From Glutinoglossum americanum (taxonomy: Eukaryota; Ascomycota; Geoglossomycetes; Geoglossales; Geoglossaceae), in contig JAGHQL010000194.1 in NCBI GenBank assembly GCA_020080175.1, forward strand, positions 1-47,851: a stretch of DNA of 47,851 nucleotides. The letters run 5' to 3'. Both the position numbers and the translations under genes were made by a program. Each line of letters begins with the position of its first letter. Position 1 is the stretch's first letter. Below, piece after piece: positions 23,299-35,520 of this stretch. The notes beneath the pieces were generated by a model, which did not search any database, had not been told where the DNA came from, and saw only the letters and a list, made by a program, of their open reading frames with translations.

Positions 23299-24204
23299 TC
23301 ACCTCGCATCCCTCTCCAGCATCCCACCAAGCCGTTCCCGCACAGCCCTCTCCACCGCCCCCCCGCCCCCTCCCTCGAAATACCCTCTAACCCCCCTCTC
23401 CACATACTTCCCCAGCATATCCACCTCGACGTTAACCTCGTCCCCGACCCCCTTGCCCGCCACCACGACCCGCTCCTGCGTGTACCTCACCAGCATGACC
23501 TCCCACCACTCGTCCCCCACCTCCGTGACCGTCAGACTCGTCCCGTCCAACGCCACGTAGCCCTTCTTCACCACGTACCGCAGCACCCCCTGGTCCCTGG
23601 GCTGCACGCGGAAGGTGACGGCGTTTCCGTCGGGGGTTTTGCGCGTGATGAGCGCGGTGGTGTCGACGTGGCCTTGGACGAAGTGGCCGCCGAGGCGCGT
23701 GGTGGGGAGGAGGGAGCGTTCGAGGTTAAGCGGGGTGGAGGGGCGGAGGGTGGAGAGGGTGGTGAGGCGGAGGGTTTCGGGGGAGAGGCCGACGGTGAAG
23801 GATTGGGGGTTGGGGGAGGGGGGGAGGTGGGATATTGTTAGGCAGGTTCCTAGGTTTGTTGGGGTTAGCTTGGGCGGGAAATTGAGCGGGTATAGTTTTT
23901 TTTTTCCTATCTCCACATGGTGGGGGGCTAGTGGGCAGACGGGAGGAGATGGTGAGGATGAATACATAACATACCATTCACACAAATACTATCCCCTAGC
24001 TTTGCATCCCCCAGTATCTCCCCCGCGTCTTTGATCGTGAGTGATGTCCCACCGCCCTCCGATTCGTCGTTCTCTTTAAGTTCAGCAACCGCTTTTTTCT
24101 CATCAGTCTTCAGCGGGGGATCATGGAATACGAAAGGAAAGGGAAAAATAGGATTGCTGGAGAGGGAACTTACTCCCGATTGTCTCAACTATGCCGGTAA
24201 ACAT
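23299..24204 (-). CDS. RIB5: Riboflavin synthase (alpha subunit)
   Basis: Catalyses dismutation of two 6,7-dimethyl-8-ribityllumazine molecules to riboflavin, the last step of flavin synthesis. Three exons (24174-24204, 23975-24091, 23299-23849) give 232 aa, a normal length. The N terminus MFTGIVETIG is the family signature; VNGTCLTIS, completed across the second intron, marks barrel 1. Barrel 2 begins around RLGGHFVQGHVDTTA, and ALDGTSLTVT is its equivalent of the barrel-1 motif. The first exon is only 31 nt. The first acceptor follows a purine-rich stretch (GAAAAAAG) with almost no polypyrimidine tract; it is the site that keeps frame and gives MFTGIVETIGTVAELK. It follows the CoA-transferase gene on the same strand with 250 bp between them. 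Confidence 0.94.
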
Positions 24205-24454
24205 TGCTAAATCTTGCGGGGATTTTGGGGTGTCTAGTGGTTGCGGTGATATTTACACCGGTTGAGGGTGGAAGTGGCGGAACCAAGGAGGACGCTGTTC
24301 CGGTGTCTGTGGTCACGGGATTTACCCTTAGGGAAATCCCAATACGGCTTTTTATTTTATTTTAATTTTTTATCGTGATTATAGATTAATAACAAACACG
24401 CCTCAAGCCTATCTACCCCATACCTCACCCTCCGCACAATCCCTATCCCTACCA

Positions 24455-26331
24455 CTAAACAACCACCCCCTCCATTTTCAACCCCATAACCTCCTCCTTA
24501 TTTAACCCCACCACCTCCCTCAAAACCTCTTCGGTGTGCTCTCCCAGCATCGGTGGCGGGGAGCGGATGCTCGGCATCGAGTGCGAGTATTTGACTGGAG
24601 TGTTTACGAGTTTGAGAGGGCCGCAGTGGGGGTGGTCGATTGTGGTTATCATGTTGCGGGCGATGACTAGAAGGGCGGGTGGGTTAGCGGGGAAGCGCGG
24701 TAGGGGCTGGGGGAAGAAGTGATACCGTGGGAGTGGTTAAGTGTGTCTTGGATGTCGTTTATGGCTGCATAGGGCATGCCGCTCTCGTGGAGGATCTCGA
24801 GCCAATCCTGGTTGACACGCACTGAGCACCGGTTCTGTGGTATGGAGAGGGAGTCCGCAAACACGCACCTGCATCGTCTTCTTTCTCGTCTCTTCCTCAA
24901 TCATCGCCTCAAGCACCTCCCGGTTCTGGACCCTGGCAGTGTTCGTCGCGAATCTTTCGTCAGTGGTCCAATGCGGTTTTCCGAGTTTTGTGCAGAGGAT
25001 GCCGAAGAGTTTGTCGTTGCCGCCACCGAGGAGGATAGCTCCGTCTGAGGTTGCGAAGGAACTGTAGGGTACGATGGATGCTGGGTATCGTTACTAATCG
25101 GGAAATCCGTATATGTGATTGTATGGAGGGGATCAACGGGACTGATGCAATCTTGGAGTGAGGCTTGGAGGCTTACGATGTGCTGTGCCCCATCTCCCCG
25201 AATCTTTTTCCCCGCTGATTAGGGCGGAGCTTGCGATGTTGGAGAGGGTAGCCACTTGACAATCGCTTAATGCTACATCGATATATTGGCCCTTTCCTGA
25301 TCTTGTACGCCCTAGCAACGCGGCCATGATGGAGTTCGATGCATAGAGCCCTGTTGTCAGGTCCGTAACCGCTACACCTACTTTGACTGGAGGTCCGTCG
25401 CGGGAGCCCGTGATGTGCATTAAGCCCATTTCACTGATAGCAAGTCGGTATACCAGCACAAGCACACAAAATACAGAAGTGTGGTGTATGTAGGGTGCAG
25501 TAAAACTTACGCCTCGACCATAACATCGTAGCCAGCCCTACTTCTATATGGCCCCGTCTGGCCGTAGCCGGTAATACTCGCATAGATCAGTGACGGGTTG
25601 ATCTTGTATAGAGACTCATAGTCTAGCCCATACTTTTTCAGGGTGCCAGGGAGGTAGTTTTCCACTAGGATATCGCAGCTCTTGGCTAGCTTTTGTAGGA
25701 TTCCCTGTCCGGATTTATGCGCGAAGGAGAGCGCTACGGACTTTTTATTACGATTAACCTGGTAAGGTTAGGCTAGCAATTCCTCCAGAAGAGCATTGTT
25801 GGAGTGGGTGAACACACTGAAAGAAAATATGCGCTTTCACCTGGCCCGCTGGTTTTGCTCTCCTTAGTATATTTGGCATATGGTGGACCCCATGCTCTTG
25901 TGTCGTCTCCGCGAATCGGGTGTTCAATCTTGATTACTTCGGCCCTAAGAATCCACATGGGCGATATCAATAAGAATTCATAGCAAGATTCCTAAGTAAG
26001 TTTTTTAAGGGGGAACGCATGCTGCAGTAGCGTACTGGGTTTCAATGTCCGTACCCAAGATCTCCAAGAATTTGTGTGCAGTATGGCTGTTGGGGATTGT
26101 TAGCCACGGTACGCCCAACCCCCAGGGCGACATGGATTGAAGAATACGTACACCTGCAAGCACCCGCGTCATATCTAGTACCTTTATTCCATCCAAAGGG
26201 AGCGTGTCAGCATTCGCTACGTCGGTAGTAAAATGCTGGTAGTACGGTACTCGGGTCGCACATTTGGAGGAGATGAGCGATCTATAGTACAAACTCCTGA
26301 TAGGACCATGCGTAGAGTGTGGGGACGGCAT
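24455..26331 (-). CDS. Family III CoA-transferase (CaiB/BaiF; SUGCT-like)
   Basis: Eight exons (26152-26331, 26055-26086, 25818-25944, 25511-25758, 25177-25433, 24869-25080, 24726-24807, 24455-24666) give 449 aa, close to human succinate-hydroxymethylglutarate CoA-transferase. Visible motifs are [20 protein letters not shown] (assembled over exons 1-2), [24 protein letters not shown] and the probable catalytic Asp253 in VALSDCQ. The first about 35 residues are basic, Ser-rich and lack acidic residues, as in a mitochondrial presequence. Family members move CoA between dicarboxylic or racemizable acyl groups; the exact substrate is unknown, and an alpha-methylacyl-CoA racemase is the main alternative. 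Exon 2 is only 32 nt and is required for the conserved [11 protein letters not shown]. Exon 1 uses the donor GTACGT at 26146-26151; an overlapping GT two bases upstream would break the frame. Confidence 0.92.
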
Positions 26332-26891
26332 TAGGATGTTTGGATGGTCTGTATTCCCGGTATATGTGGTTTGGGCCCCGCGGCATCGGGAAAACTTTCG
26401 GCGGAATATTTATCCGTTCTCAAATAGGAAATTTATAACCTCACCATTCTGCCCCACGCTGCATCACGCACCTAGTAATCGAGAAGTAGAATAAAAGTAT
26501 TAATCCTTGTCGCTGGCTTGCTCGCAGGTGAAGTTGCCATACATTGTCTATCGGCGTTGGGTTCCTCTCCTTGTTAAAGGTCTATCTGATCTCTTAGGCA
26601 TAAAAACCCTCAATGTATTCGTATTTCGGAGTATCCAAATACCAAGAACCTCCGCTCAACAAGCCGGGTGTTGCTTTTCAAAGTGGCTGCCTCGGCAAAC
26701 GGGGTGCAACAGCGTTGATGTTGGGTCGCGTATAGCTTAGCGTTTCCGCGTTGGTGGTAGGAATGCATTTATTATGCAAACGCGTGGCTATTCTGACTCC
26801 CGCGATTTTTATTTGTGTTGAGATGCCTCATGGAACTTCCCTGAGCTGGCTCCTCGCTCTCAAATACTCCGGAACACCCTTTCAATCCACA
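26332..26891. promoter_or_regulatory. Divergent intergenic region, CoA-transferase / BTB gene
   Basis: Upstream DNA of two divergent genes. No coding signal seen; the frame leading into the BTB gene remains open from 26751 but has no conserved sequence before 26892. Confidence 0.4.
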
Positions 26892-27527
26892 ATGGTCGAT
26901 TTTAATTCCACTCCAGATCATAACGGGACAATAGATGTCAACCCGGGTGGAGATGTTATTCTTGACGTCGTTGGCTACCATGGCAGCTCCATACTCATCC
27001 GTGTTTCCTCCAAGGCCCTCAGTCAGGCCTCTCCGGTTTTTAATGCCATGTTCTCATCCAAATTCGGAGGAGTGAACTTGGGATCGAAGCCCGTAGAGTT
27101 TCCCGAAGACAATCTGGGCCCCCTGACCCTATTGCTCAAAATAATCCAAGGCCGGGTGGATCCCAGTCTGGAACAGCTCGGCTTCGGGACATCTCGGAAT
27201 CTCGCTCACTGTGACGATGAGCTCAATAAATTCCAGGGTCTCGCTATTGTGAGCAATAAGTACTTTTGCGGAAGAACTATCTCGAAGTGGGCCGCCTCAT
27301 GTTTTGGTTATTTGATTAACGGAACCACAAATTCCGGTGCCCTGGCGCGAGCCGCCCTGTTAGCGTATGCCTCGGGCTCTCCCCAAGCTTTCTGAAGAGC
27401 AACGGAGCTGACCATTCGGTACCATGCGGGGCCCATAGATTGCAGTATGAGGATCCTAGGATGGGATATGGCTCTAACAGACCTGCTAAGTATGCACGTT
27501 TCTTTAACAGCCACGCGCCCCTTTTGA
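26892..27527 (+). pseudogene. BTB/POZ-domain gene, interrupted by a premature stop
   Basis: A single frame carries a fungal BTB domain: GGDVILDVVG, then LIRVSSKALSQASPVFNAMF, the acidic FPEDNLGPLTLLLKII segment and a helical tail (KYFCGRTISKWAASCF). BTB domains mediate dimerisation and Cullin-3 or transcription-factor contacts. The frame stops at TGA 27393-27395 right after ASGSPQAF, where family members continue. The same frame goes on for 43 residues (RATELTIRYHAGPID...) in family-like style until the next stop. A CGA-to-TGA change would explain this. I call it a likely pseudogene of about 210 aa; a naturally short protein of 167 aa ending at 27395 is the alternative. An earlier in-frame ATG at 26824 could extend the N terminus. 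Confidence 0.55.
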
Positions 27528-29041
27528 ACTTGCCCTTGGATATATACGCGCGCAAAATTGTAGCGTATTCTACAGCCTGCCCGCGCTTCTTTTTTGGCCA
27601 CGGCACCCCCAGCGTTAGCATGATCTTTCCGCACCAACTCACACCCTGAATACGACCGGACCTGAATTAGTCGGCTTTTCTTATAACCCTTAAGTATCCT
27701 GGACGCTAACAAGGATGAGTATGTGGAGACTTGAAGCCACTAGAGCATGTATCGTCGAAGCTCTGCAAGCGTCGGTGAAGTCGGTTCCCCTTGATCCACG
27801 GCAACTTCTTCGGCCTATTCCTGTTGATATCCGCTGTGGGTCCACAAGATATCACAAATGATCGTGGAGATTTTAACAAGATCTTGTGTGGTGTGTCGGC
27901 GAGAGTTCGGGCCTTGGCTTCTGGCATTTAAGACTTATCTTCTTAATTCGATCACCGGCTTCTGTTTAGATTACCTGGACGATGTACTCGGTTGTGTGGG
28001 TCACGGGTGTCGTAGAGAAATTCAAGGCAGATGGGTTTTCAGACTCGGGCTACGACGGTGGGTGAACTATAGATGAGAGCGAAAACTCTTGTCTGTCTTC
28101 TGCATACTTCAAGCCAGTTACATGCATCAATAATACTGTTGGATTTACCACAAAGTTTCCTCACACGTTCCTCAGGGGTTTAGTGGGGAATACTTAATCA
28201 TGAAAATGGAAAAAGTTTTGGGCTGATATGCAATGTATATACCCTTGCCCACTGTACCCCTCACCCAAACCGAAAAAATTCCGGAGTGTACTCGGGTAGA
28301 TCCCCTTTCTTCATCTTATATCCTTTCTCGTAGTTGCTAGTTGATTGTTTTTTCACATTTCACATCAGGATTTCAGATCCTAAAACCCCCAGTGGAGTTA
28401 TGGTGTTCACGGCCATTTTTTTCATTTTTATTTTACAAAGGTCGTTCTAGGTGCGGCGGGATTCGAACTGTTGACAATCTTGCCGGGTTGACGAGAAGGG
28501 GAAAGTTGGGTTATTATGTACCAGGCGAGCTCTATGGTTGGCTCGTGTTTTGCAAAAGAGAACAGTTTCCCCAAGCGGGGTATTGGTCTGATCTCATGTC
28601 CTCGAGGTGTAGCAGAAAAACTGTTTACTCTATCATTTAGTGCAAACGGCTGAATATTCGAAGTTACTATGTCATTCATTTAAACATCTTTGGAGTGACC
28701 TGTGGCAGTATCTTTCTCCCTCGCTGGGGTTGGGGGAGCCGGGCTACTGTGCCTTGCGCGGGCATATCCGATAGTCTAAGCTCATCGGGGCGTTTGGGTT
28801 TTGTCTAATTGTCTGATCTGAATACCGGGAAGGTGGTCTTTGGGGAGGTTGGTGCTTTATGTGATGACGAAAGGATTCTTGCGTTTGCCTTTTCTTCAGA
28901 TTTTCCTTAAACTCGAGGACTAATAGATGTGCTTATGAATATTTATTGCCCGCGCCCTGGCTTTGGTTGTTATGCACACGCTTATCTGAAACACCATCAA
29001 CAAACCTCATTTCCTAGAACGCCGAAACCACGCGTATTCCT
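27528..29041. other. 1.5-kb intergenic region
   Basis: No gene recognised. A B-box-like word (GTTCGAATCC on the minus strand, about 28460) occurs without a pairing acceptor stem. The 3' flank of HIR3 starts at 29041. Confidence 0.45.
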
Positions 29042-32000
29042 CTAGCTTTCGTCGCCAGTTGTCACTCCTCCATTCCCGGTCCCCGTTTCAGAAAGCTCAT
29101 GCACTCTCGGCCCGTACACCTCATCAACCTCTTCATCACTCAGTTCGCTTTCGTCATCTGCACTATCATGTACACTTCCTGCTGCAGAGCTGCCCCCTGT
29201 TGTCTCCGCGCCTCTGCCTGGGGTATCGTTCGCTACTTGAAGTAATGTGGGACCTGAGAGCCCATCTCGCGGAGCAGATGTTGGTGCCGTTGCTGGGGCC
29301 ATTGTCGGGACTACTGTGGTAGTTATTAAGAGGGATGAAGGCCCTCTGGATTGGTGTGTTGACTGGATAGTAGGTTTCATGACGAGATTTTCCGCTCTCC
29401 GTAAAATATCTCTTCTTCCAACACGAGTCCTTGGCTTTGGTTGATGTAGCAGTGCGGCCGTAGGATCTTCCGACCCAGACGGCATCGTTTGCAGCGACGG
29501 TGGTAAGTTTGGTGTGTCGCTGACGCTGTCCACATTCATCATCAAATTTTTCAAACTCATTGGATCTCTCCTCTCTTGATGTTGTTGCTCTTGCTGCTGC
29601 TCGCCACCTATCTTAGCTAGGATATCGGGGACGATGGTCTCATATAGCTTCGCATATGCATCGATTGCAAGATCGTCGATAATCGTGTTCTTCCAAAGGC
29701 CGCCGTTGAGTTTTTTCAGCTCAACCACATCACGGACTAAGTCTAATATTGGGTGGGAAGATGATGGCATTAAGCACCAATTCTCGAGCCGTTGTGCAAG
29801 AGATTGGAACTCATCCAACGTGACTGACTTAAATACAGCGTCGTCGTGCGCTTCTGGGACTTGGCCGTTGCGACGGAGTAACTGTAGCGAACATTAGCGC
29901 CTGTTGGGGTAACCCCGAAATTGGGAGCCACGAGCAAGAGAAGAGAGTCACCCACTTTTAGATAGGTGTGGCATGCCATCTTCCAAACTTCGTGGTGTTG
30001 CCAGAAATCTGAAGGCTTCTTTCTCAACCGCTTCACCAGTGCCTCCATGCTTGTCCTGTCTTTGAGCTGGTCGAGTAGCCTCAAGAAGAAAGTGGTGTAT
30101 CTCGAAGTATATACGAAATGTCGCCCAGCCCTGTAATCACGTTAGCAACACGACAGCATCGGTGATATTCAAACCTCACCTCTCATACTCGGGCTTCCAG
30201 ATTTGCCATGTCATCGTCTTCGTGAAGATTTGCTGCGAAAACGAATGTCGTGCCGCCCTCGCAGCTGTGAGGTCAGTCGAAGACTCGTCATAGTCGGTGT
30301 TGATGTGTGCGGCCTTTGCGCCCATTAGCACTTCAATAGAAATAGTTTAGTTTAGAGTTTCTGACCCTATCAATCATGCGGTGATGCCAATTTGCCTTAT
30401 CCGCATTTCGAAGCTTCTTCAAAATTTGTAGTATGTATGGTTCCCAAGTACCAAGCTCTTGGGAGGGTGGAATCTTTCTAGCGTAGGGGGTTGCCTCCAA
30501 TATGGCACTTCCTTCAGACGGCTGCTTATTTGTTCAGCTAAAGAAACGACTAGGCAAGGTGGGACTATACCTCTAGTTTTTTGCCTTGCACAAGCTTGTG
30601 TACAACTGACACGAGCTTGTAGTGCGGTTCGAAGATGGGATCCTGTCGATCTCTTCGCTCTGGAACAGTCTCCACAGCTCGCACGTAGCAGTCAATGACT
30701 TCTTGAACTGTTACATCCGTCTGCTCCGGAGTGTTGAACATTTTACCGAGGCATTTGCCTAGCATGTAATGATTTCTGGGTACGCTAGTTAGCAAAAGAT
30801 AAGGCAGAATAGGATTTCTAGTGAGGCAAAGCATGAAACGCACATCCAATAGTCTGGCTTAGCAGCAAGGGCCTTCTTAAAAAGCACACCGGCAAATTTC
30901 CAGGCTTTATATTCCGTGAGTTCCAAATGCGCGTGCCTTTCGTACATGCCTTGAGGACCGCTAAATAGCCTCTTGAAATTGTCGAGCCAGAACGCTTCCA
31001 TGGCAAAAGGGGGTCTAGAAGAGGCGTACATGCGAGTGCCAAAATCAGTAAACATATCGGAGATTTTATGAGCGGTTTCGGGGGACAGGTCAGCGGAGCG
31101 GAGGGCTGTGGCTGTGGCCATAGTGTAGCAGTGGATAGCGTGGCGTTGTAATAGGTTGATCGACTCCTTGTTGCTGTTGAGTGTATCTGCCGACCATAGA
31201 ACTTCCTCCTCCAACAAAGAATCGTAACACTGTGCGATACGATACCATGTTTCCCACCCATTTACGCCATTGTGGAGGTCGAACTTGAAAAATATAATAG
31301 CAATATTTACGTCTTCGGGTGGCACTGGCGTGACGCGCTTTGCTGATCGCCATTTAGCAAGGGCCATATGGCCATTGAGAAAATACCACCCCTTCTCAGC
31401 AAGGCTCGCGCTTTCTCCATTCACGATGACTCTCGACAGCTCGCCCTCACCCTTGAGGCTCTTGTAAAGGTCCAAGGGGTTGATTGAGGACTTGATGTAA
31501 GCATCATATATTCTCGAGTTATGGGCCATCGTTGGAGTTTGTTTCGGGATGCCAATAACATGGTGTAACTTGTCAATAATTGGCTTGTACTCTGTCTTCG
31601 CCAAATCCTTGATATTGATTCTTCGCACCAACAAGAGTACGAAATCGATAATCTGTAAAGCGGTGCTCCGATCAAGTGCCTCCGGTTGACAGCCGTGATT
31701 GTGCAGCTCATAGATTCCACTCCCGAGTTTGATGCCGTGCAAGTCGACCAGAACCTGTGCCATGTCCTGTTCCCAACCGTCTACATGGCTGAACCTTAAA
31801 AGCTCCTTCTTCATGAACCTGAGAAATACCTTATTCGACATCTTGCATAGCATCCGGATGCCGATAGCGTGGTGAACTGCGCGCAAGAACTCAATGAGAA
31901 TAGGCGCCGGCTCGGTGAACAGGTCTTGGTTTTGTGCGATAGCTTCTCTAAATAGCGCATATTGCAAAGTCCAAGTTCGCACCTGCATTTCTTGGAGTTT

Positions 32001-35000
32001 GCTGGCAACCGCGGTGAACGACTGAGCGAAAGCGTAATCGAAGGGCTCAAACGGGGGTATCTGGCCGACATTTACTGCATCCTCATAAAAGGCAAAGCTG
32101 TGCAAGAGCCTAGATAGCTCGGCCAACGCGTTCATGGAGGATACCAGATGTTCTTGGTCCATACAACCGAAGGCCTTGGGATCGTTCAACGAGAGCTTGA
32201 GAGCTCTAAATATCAGGTCTTCGAGGGCTCGTAGCCACCTGAGTAACGTAAATTGGCGATGCTCACTCGAACTCTCAAGATATACCGACGTCTTGAATTC
32301 CTTCATAATGATCTCAATACTTTTGAGATAGCAGGAGAAGACTTTAGGGGGGTAATCGATCGCATCGTAAGCTTCTCGAAGTTTCTGTAAAAGGAAAAGA
32401 CGCAATGAAGCATTTCCCCGTTCTAGAAAGGCTGACATTTCTCGGACCTGGTCCATAATGGTATAAGACGTAGGCGATTCAGAGAAGACTTTCCCTAGCT
32501 TGTCTGCTAGGTCGCTAATCGCTTCCTCCAATCTGAGCTGGACATCAGCTGTGTTCGCTTGCTGCACGGATAGTCTCTGCAAGGCCGCATGGAGTTCTCC
32601 CAAAGAGAGGTTTCCCCACGCTTCTGGAATTGAACCAATTTCGTCTTTCATCTGTATGTCTCGGATCTCCTTGACCAGCTTGCGCGCCTCCACTCCGTCA
32701 AGCATGTGTTGACCCTCTGGCTCCAGTCGAACTGCTTGCGGATCAAGCACAGGCTCCAGTATTTCAATAACCTCAACCGGGTTGGCATTCTGTGATTGAA
32801 ATATATTAAGAAAGAAGTCTGTGGTCTTTAGTCTAGATATTTCCCTCTCAGCTTGAGCAGCGGAAACTTCAGGCATGAGAGCATTATTTGGAAGATCTAT
32901 GACAGGGTTTCCGGCTGACTGCAGCTGCGTCTTCAGGTCCTCAAAGCAGGCGATGATATGCTCCCGAGATACATCCTCGCTTATGCTTGAATAAAGCGCA
33001 CAACTCCAGAGATACCGATGAGCCAGATGGTCCTCAGGGAGCATTCCATCCTCATCCCTAGACTGTAGACTGATGAGGTCGCTGGTGACGGTGCACCATC
33101 GCGCAACGCGGTCCTTTTGAGCAATCCTGGTGGCCAAATCCACCTCACTGCTAGGGTTTGTAATACTGGTGTATATGTCGAGATGGAGCTCAAAGATAGT
33201 TTGCGCCATCTCCATGTACGTTAGGTCTGCCCTAAGATAAGGTCGGCCCTCATCGCCGGATCCCGGGCCTAATTCCTGGCCTGTAATCGTTGAGCTGATT
33301 TTTTGGTAAATGAACGCATCTAACCTCGTAATCGTCTGGACGACAGCTTCCTTGAGGGCGTCAGGCCACAAATGCTGTGAATAACTTGTCATATCCTTAT
33401 CCCCCACTAGTCTTATGGGGGTTGATAGCGACGGGGTTTTAGCTTCCGTGGATCGGCACTCTCTAGCCAACAGACATTCCAACCACTGAAAAGCGGCCTC
33501 GTTCACATGTAACCACTGCCTATTGACACGTCGTGCAAATTTACCCAAGCCCTGACTGCCCGACAAAAGAGGTCTGTTCGCCACTTTGCGGCCCCCCGTC
33601 TTCGCGTGTTCTAAAAATGCCATCAATCCGGCGTTGCGTGAGCCGCCAGGTGCATTTGCCTGCGTTCTGCCCCCCGGATCGTCAATGCCATCTCCATAAA
33701 TGATTACGTTTCCCTTGTCATCATCCCATCTTGCCAATAATTTGCGTAAGTCCTGGATAACAGTGTCGCGCTCTCTTCGTTGCTCCCGTTCCTCTTCGCT
33801 GTCCGCCGTAGGGTATCCCTCTTCAGAAATGGCCAGCCTTAAGTCTTGAAGCGTTCCTAACCCAGTGACACCCAGCTTATCGAATAGATTCCCCAAGCAT
33901 TCAAACAAATACTCATCCGCGTCAGCGAAAATCTGAAGTTTTTCCTCAAATTGATTGGCACGTTCTATCGCTGATATTTCTGCAGAGACTGCAGCCGATG
34001 CGTTGGATTCTCTAGCCTTTATTCGTTTGCTCCGTCCTCGCCCACCGTCGAGGGGACCCTGGACGCTCTCTGGAGATGACTTCCTCTTCCTTGTTGCCAT
34101 ATCGGAAGCCTCCGAGCCCCCTTGAGCCTTGTTCATATCTTCATGGTCCCTTCCTCCGGCTTCTGCGATTGTCGCATCACCCATTTGGACATCTCCATCG
34201 CTTGTCACTGCAGTCTCCGGAATACCGTCATCTTTGCTATCCCTCCTAATTCTACTGTCAGCGGCAGCAATCTCTCCAAGTATCTGCGTTTCGGGCCCTT
34301 CCATTGCATTCTCGATAGCCATTTCTTCGTCGCTCTGGCCCTCATCGCCAGGTATTGTGATGAGAACGCCAGACCCAGCGCCCGCCGCCGCTCCGGTAAA
34401 GCCCTGTTGCTCCGCAATAATCATGTCCAGGATCGATCTCCCAAGAGCCGCCCACGTTGCGGTCACTATGTCTAGATGTCTCCTGAAGGGAGGAAGCCCC
34501 AGAGGATCTTGAGTGGCAGCACTAGATTTGGCGCTGTCTGAGGGTTGTGGAAGGTATGGGTAAGGATCCATGCGCTTTTTAAGCAACTGGGAAAGATGCT
34601 TCTGCCCCAGTTGAAATATCAAGGGCTGTGACAGAGAAAGGTCGTCTGATATTACTCGTAGCAACTGCGCTTATGAGCCACTTAGGGAAACAAGGGGCCT
34701 ATCTGAGCCGTGCGCACTCACCTTCTTGAGCTCTTCACCAGCATAGCCTTCTTCTATTCCTAATCCCGCCAGGCTAGACCCAGCCATATCCCCATCACCG
34801 TCCAAAACCGCTTCAAGACAATATCTGACTAAGCGCCTGCTCTCTAAGATGCCACTAATCCTCGAAATTCGTCTCCAAAGCTCAGCATCAGAGTCATCCC
34901 GCAATAGCGCCTCCGAGAAGCATCTAAGAGCCATTTGCGCACTGCGATTAATCTGTTCTCCCGGGATCTGTTCAGTCGCGCTCTTGATGTAGAACCTCAG

Positions 35001-35520
35001 GCAGTCCAACGCAAATTGACCATGATTCTTGTATGACAGGTATAGTATTTGCGGTAGGGTACTTGGCGCACTGTCCGCACCTCCTCTGGTACCGCCGCTA
35101 GTTGCAATAGCCCCAGACTCAATAACGTTATCATCATGCTCGTTATCGTAGTCCGGCAGTTGGCCATAGATCTCAAGGTATCGGGTATCTGAAAGCGACT
35201 CGGGGTACTGGAAAATTTCGGACCGAAAGAGGGCGAGGTACGCGTCTTGGGCTTCTGCGAAGTGTGATGACCCTTGAGAGTGAAGCTTCAAGGCATTTTG
35301 GTAGAGTTTCAAGGCCTCTTCGATCTATACCACGTTACATCCGAAACATAGCTCTCTAGATATGGGCCTGGAGGCGATTCATACCTGGATTTCTTTGGTG
35401 TTGTCCACGTCGCTGTCGCTGTCGTCATCCGGAATAATATTAAGGGCGTTGAAACTAGACTATATACTCGGTCGTCAGTGAGGAACTAAGGAGTACTAGC
35501 TGGAAGGAGGTACGTACCAT
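29042..35520 (-). CDS. HIR3: HIR3 / CABIN1 homolog, histone transcription regulator
   Basis: Scaffold subunit of the HIR histone H3.3/H4 chaperone complex, acting in the nucleus in replication-independent nucleosome assembly and histone-gene repression. Nine exons (35518-35520, 35385-35459, 34722-35324, 30844-34664, 30571-30775, 30366-30521, 30180-30313, 29956-30130, 29042-29881) give 2003 aa, typical for fungal HIR3. The N terminus reads MSSFNALNIIPDDD, then EEALKLYQNALKLHSQG (TPR-like) and TLPQILYLSYKNHGQFALDC. An acidic, Lys/Arg-containing region around residues 340-440 includes a nuclear-signal-like GRGRSKRIKAR. The C-terminal half carries helical repeats (PDYWINHYMLGKCLGKM, EPYILQILKKLRNADKANWH) and ends with a disordered acidic tail. 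Exon 1 contributes only the ATG. Exon 6 has a tandem (CAGCAG-like) acceptor, so one residue is ambiguous. It is divergent with the ChAPs gene, 266 bp apart. Confidence 0.94.

Noticed and set aside
23272-23841. Long plus-strand frame over riboflavin synthase
   Set aside because: Antisense shadow; the minus strand carries the riboflavin synthase signature.
28445-28535. Possible minus-strand tRNA with B box GTTCGAATCC
   Set aside because: The T stem barely pairs, there is no good A box and no acceptor stem; left as a chance match or an old relic.
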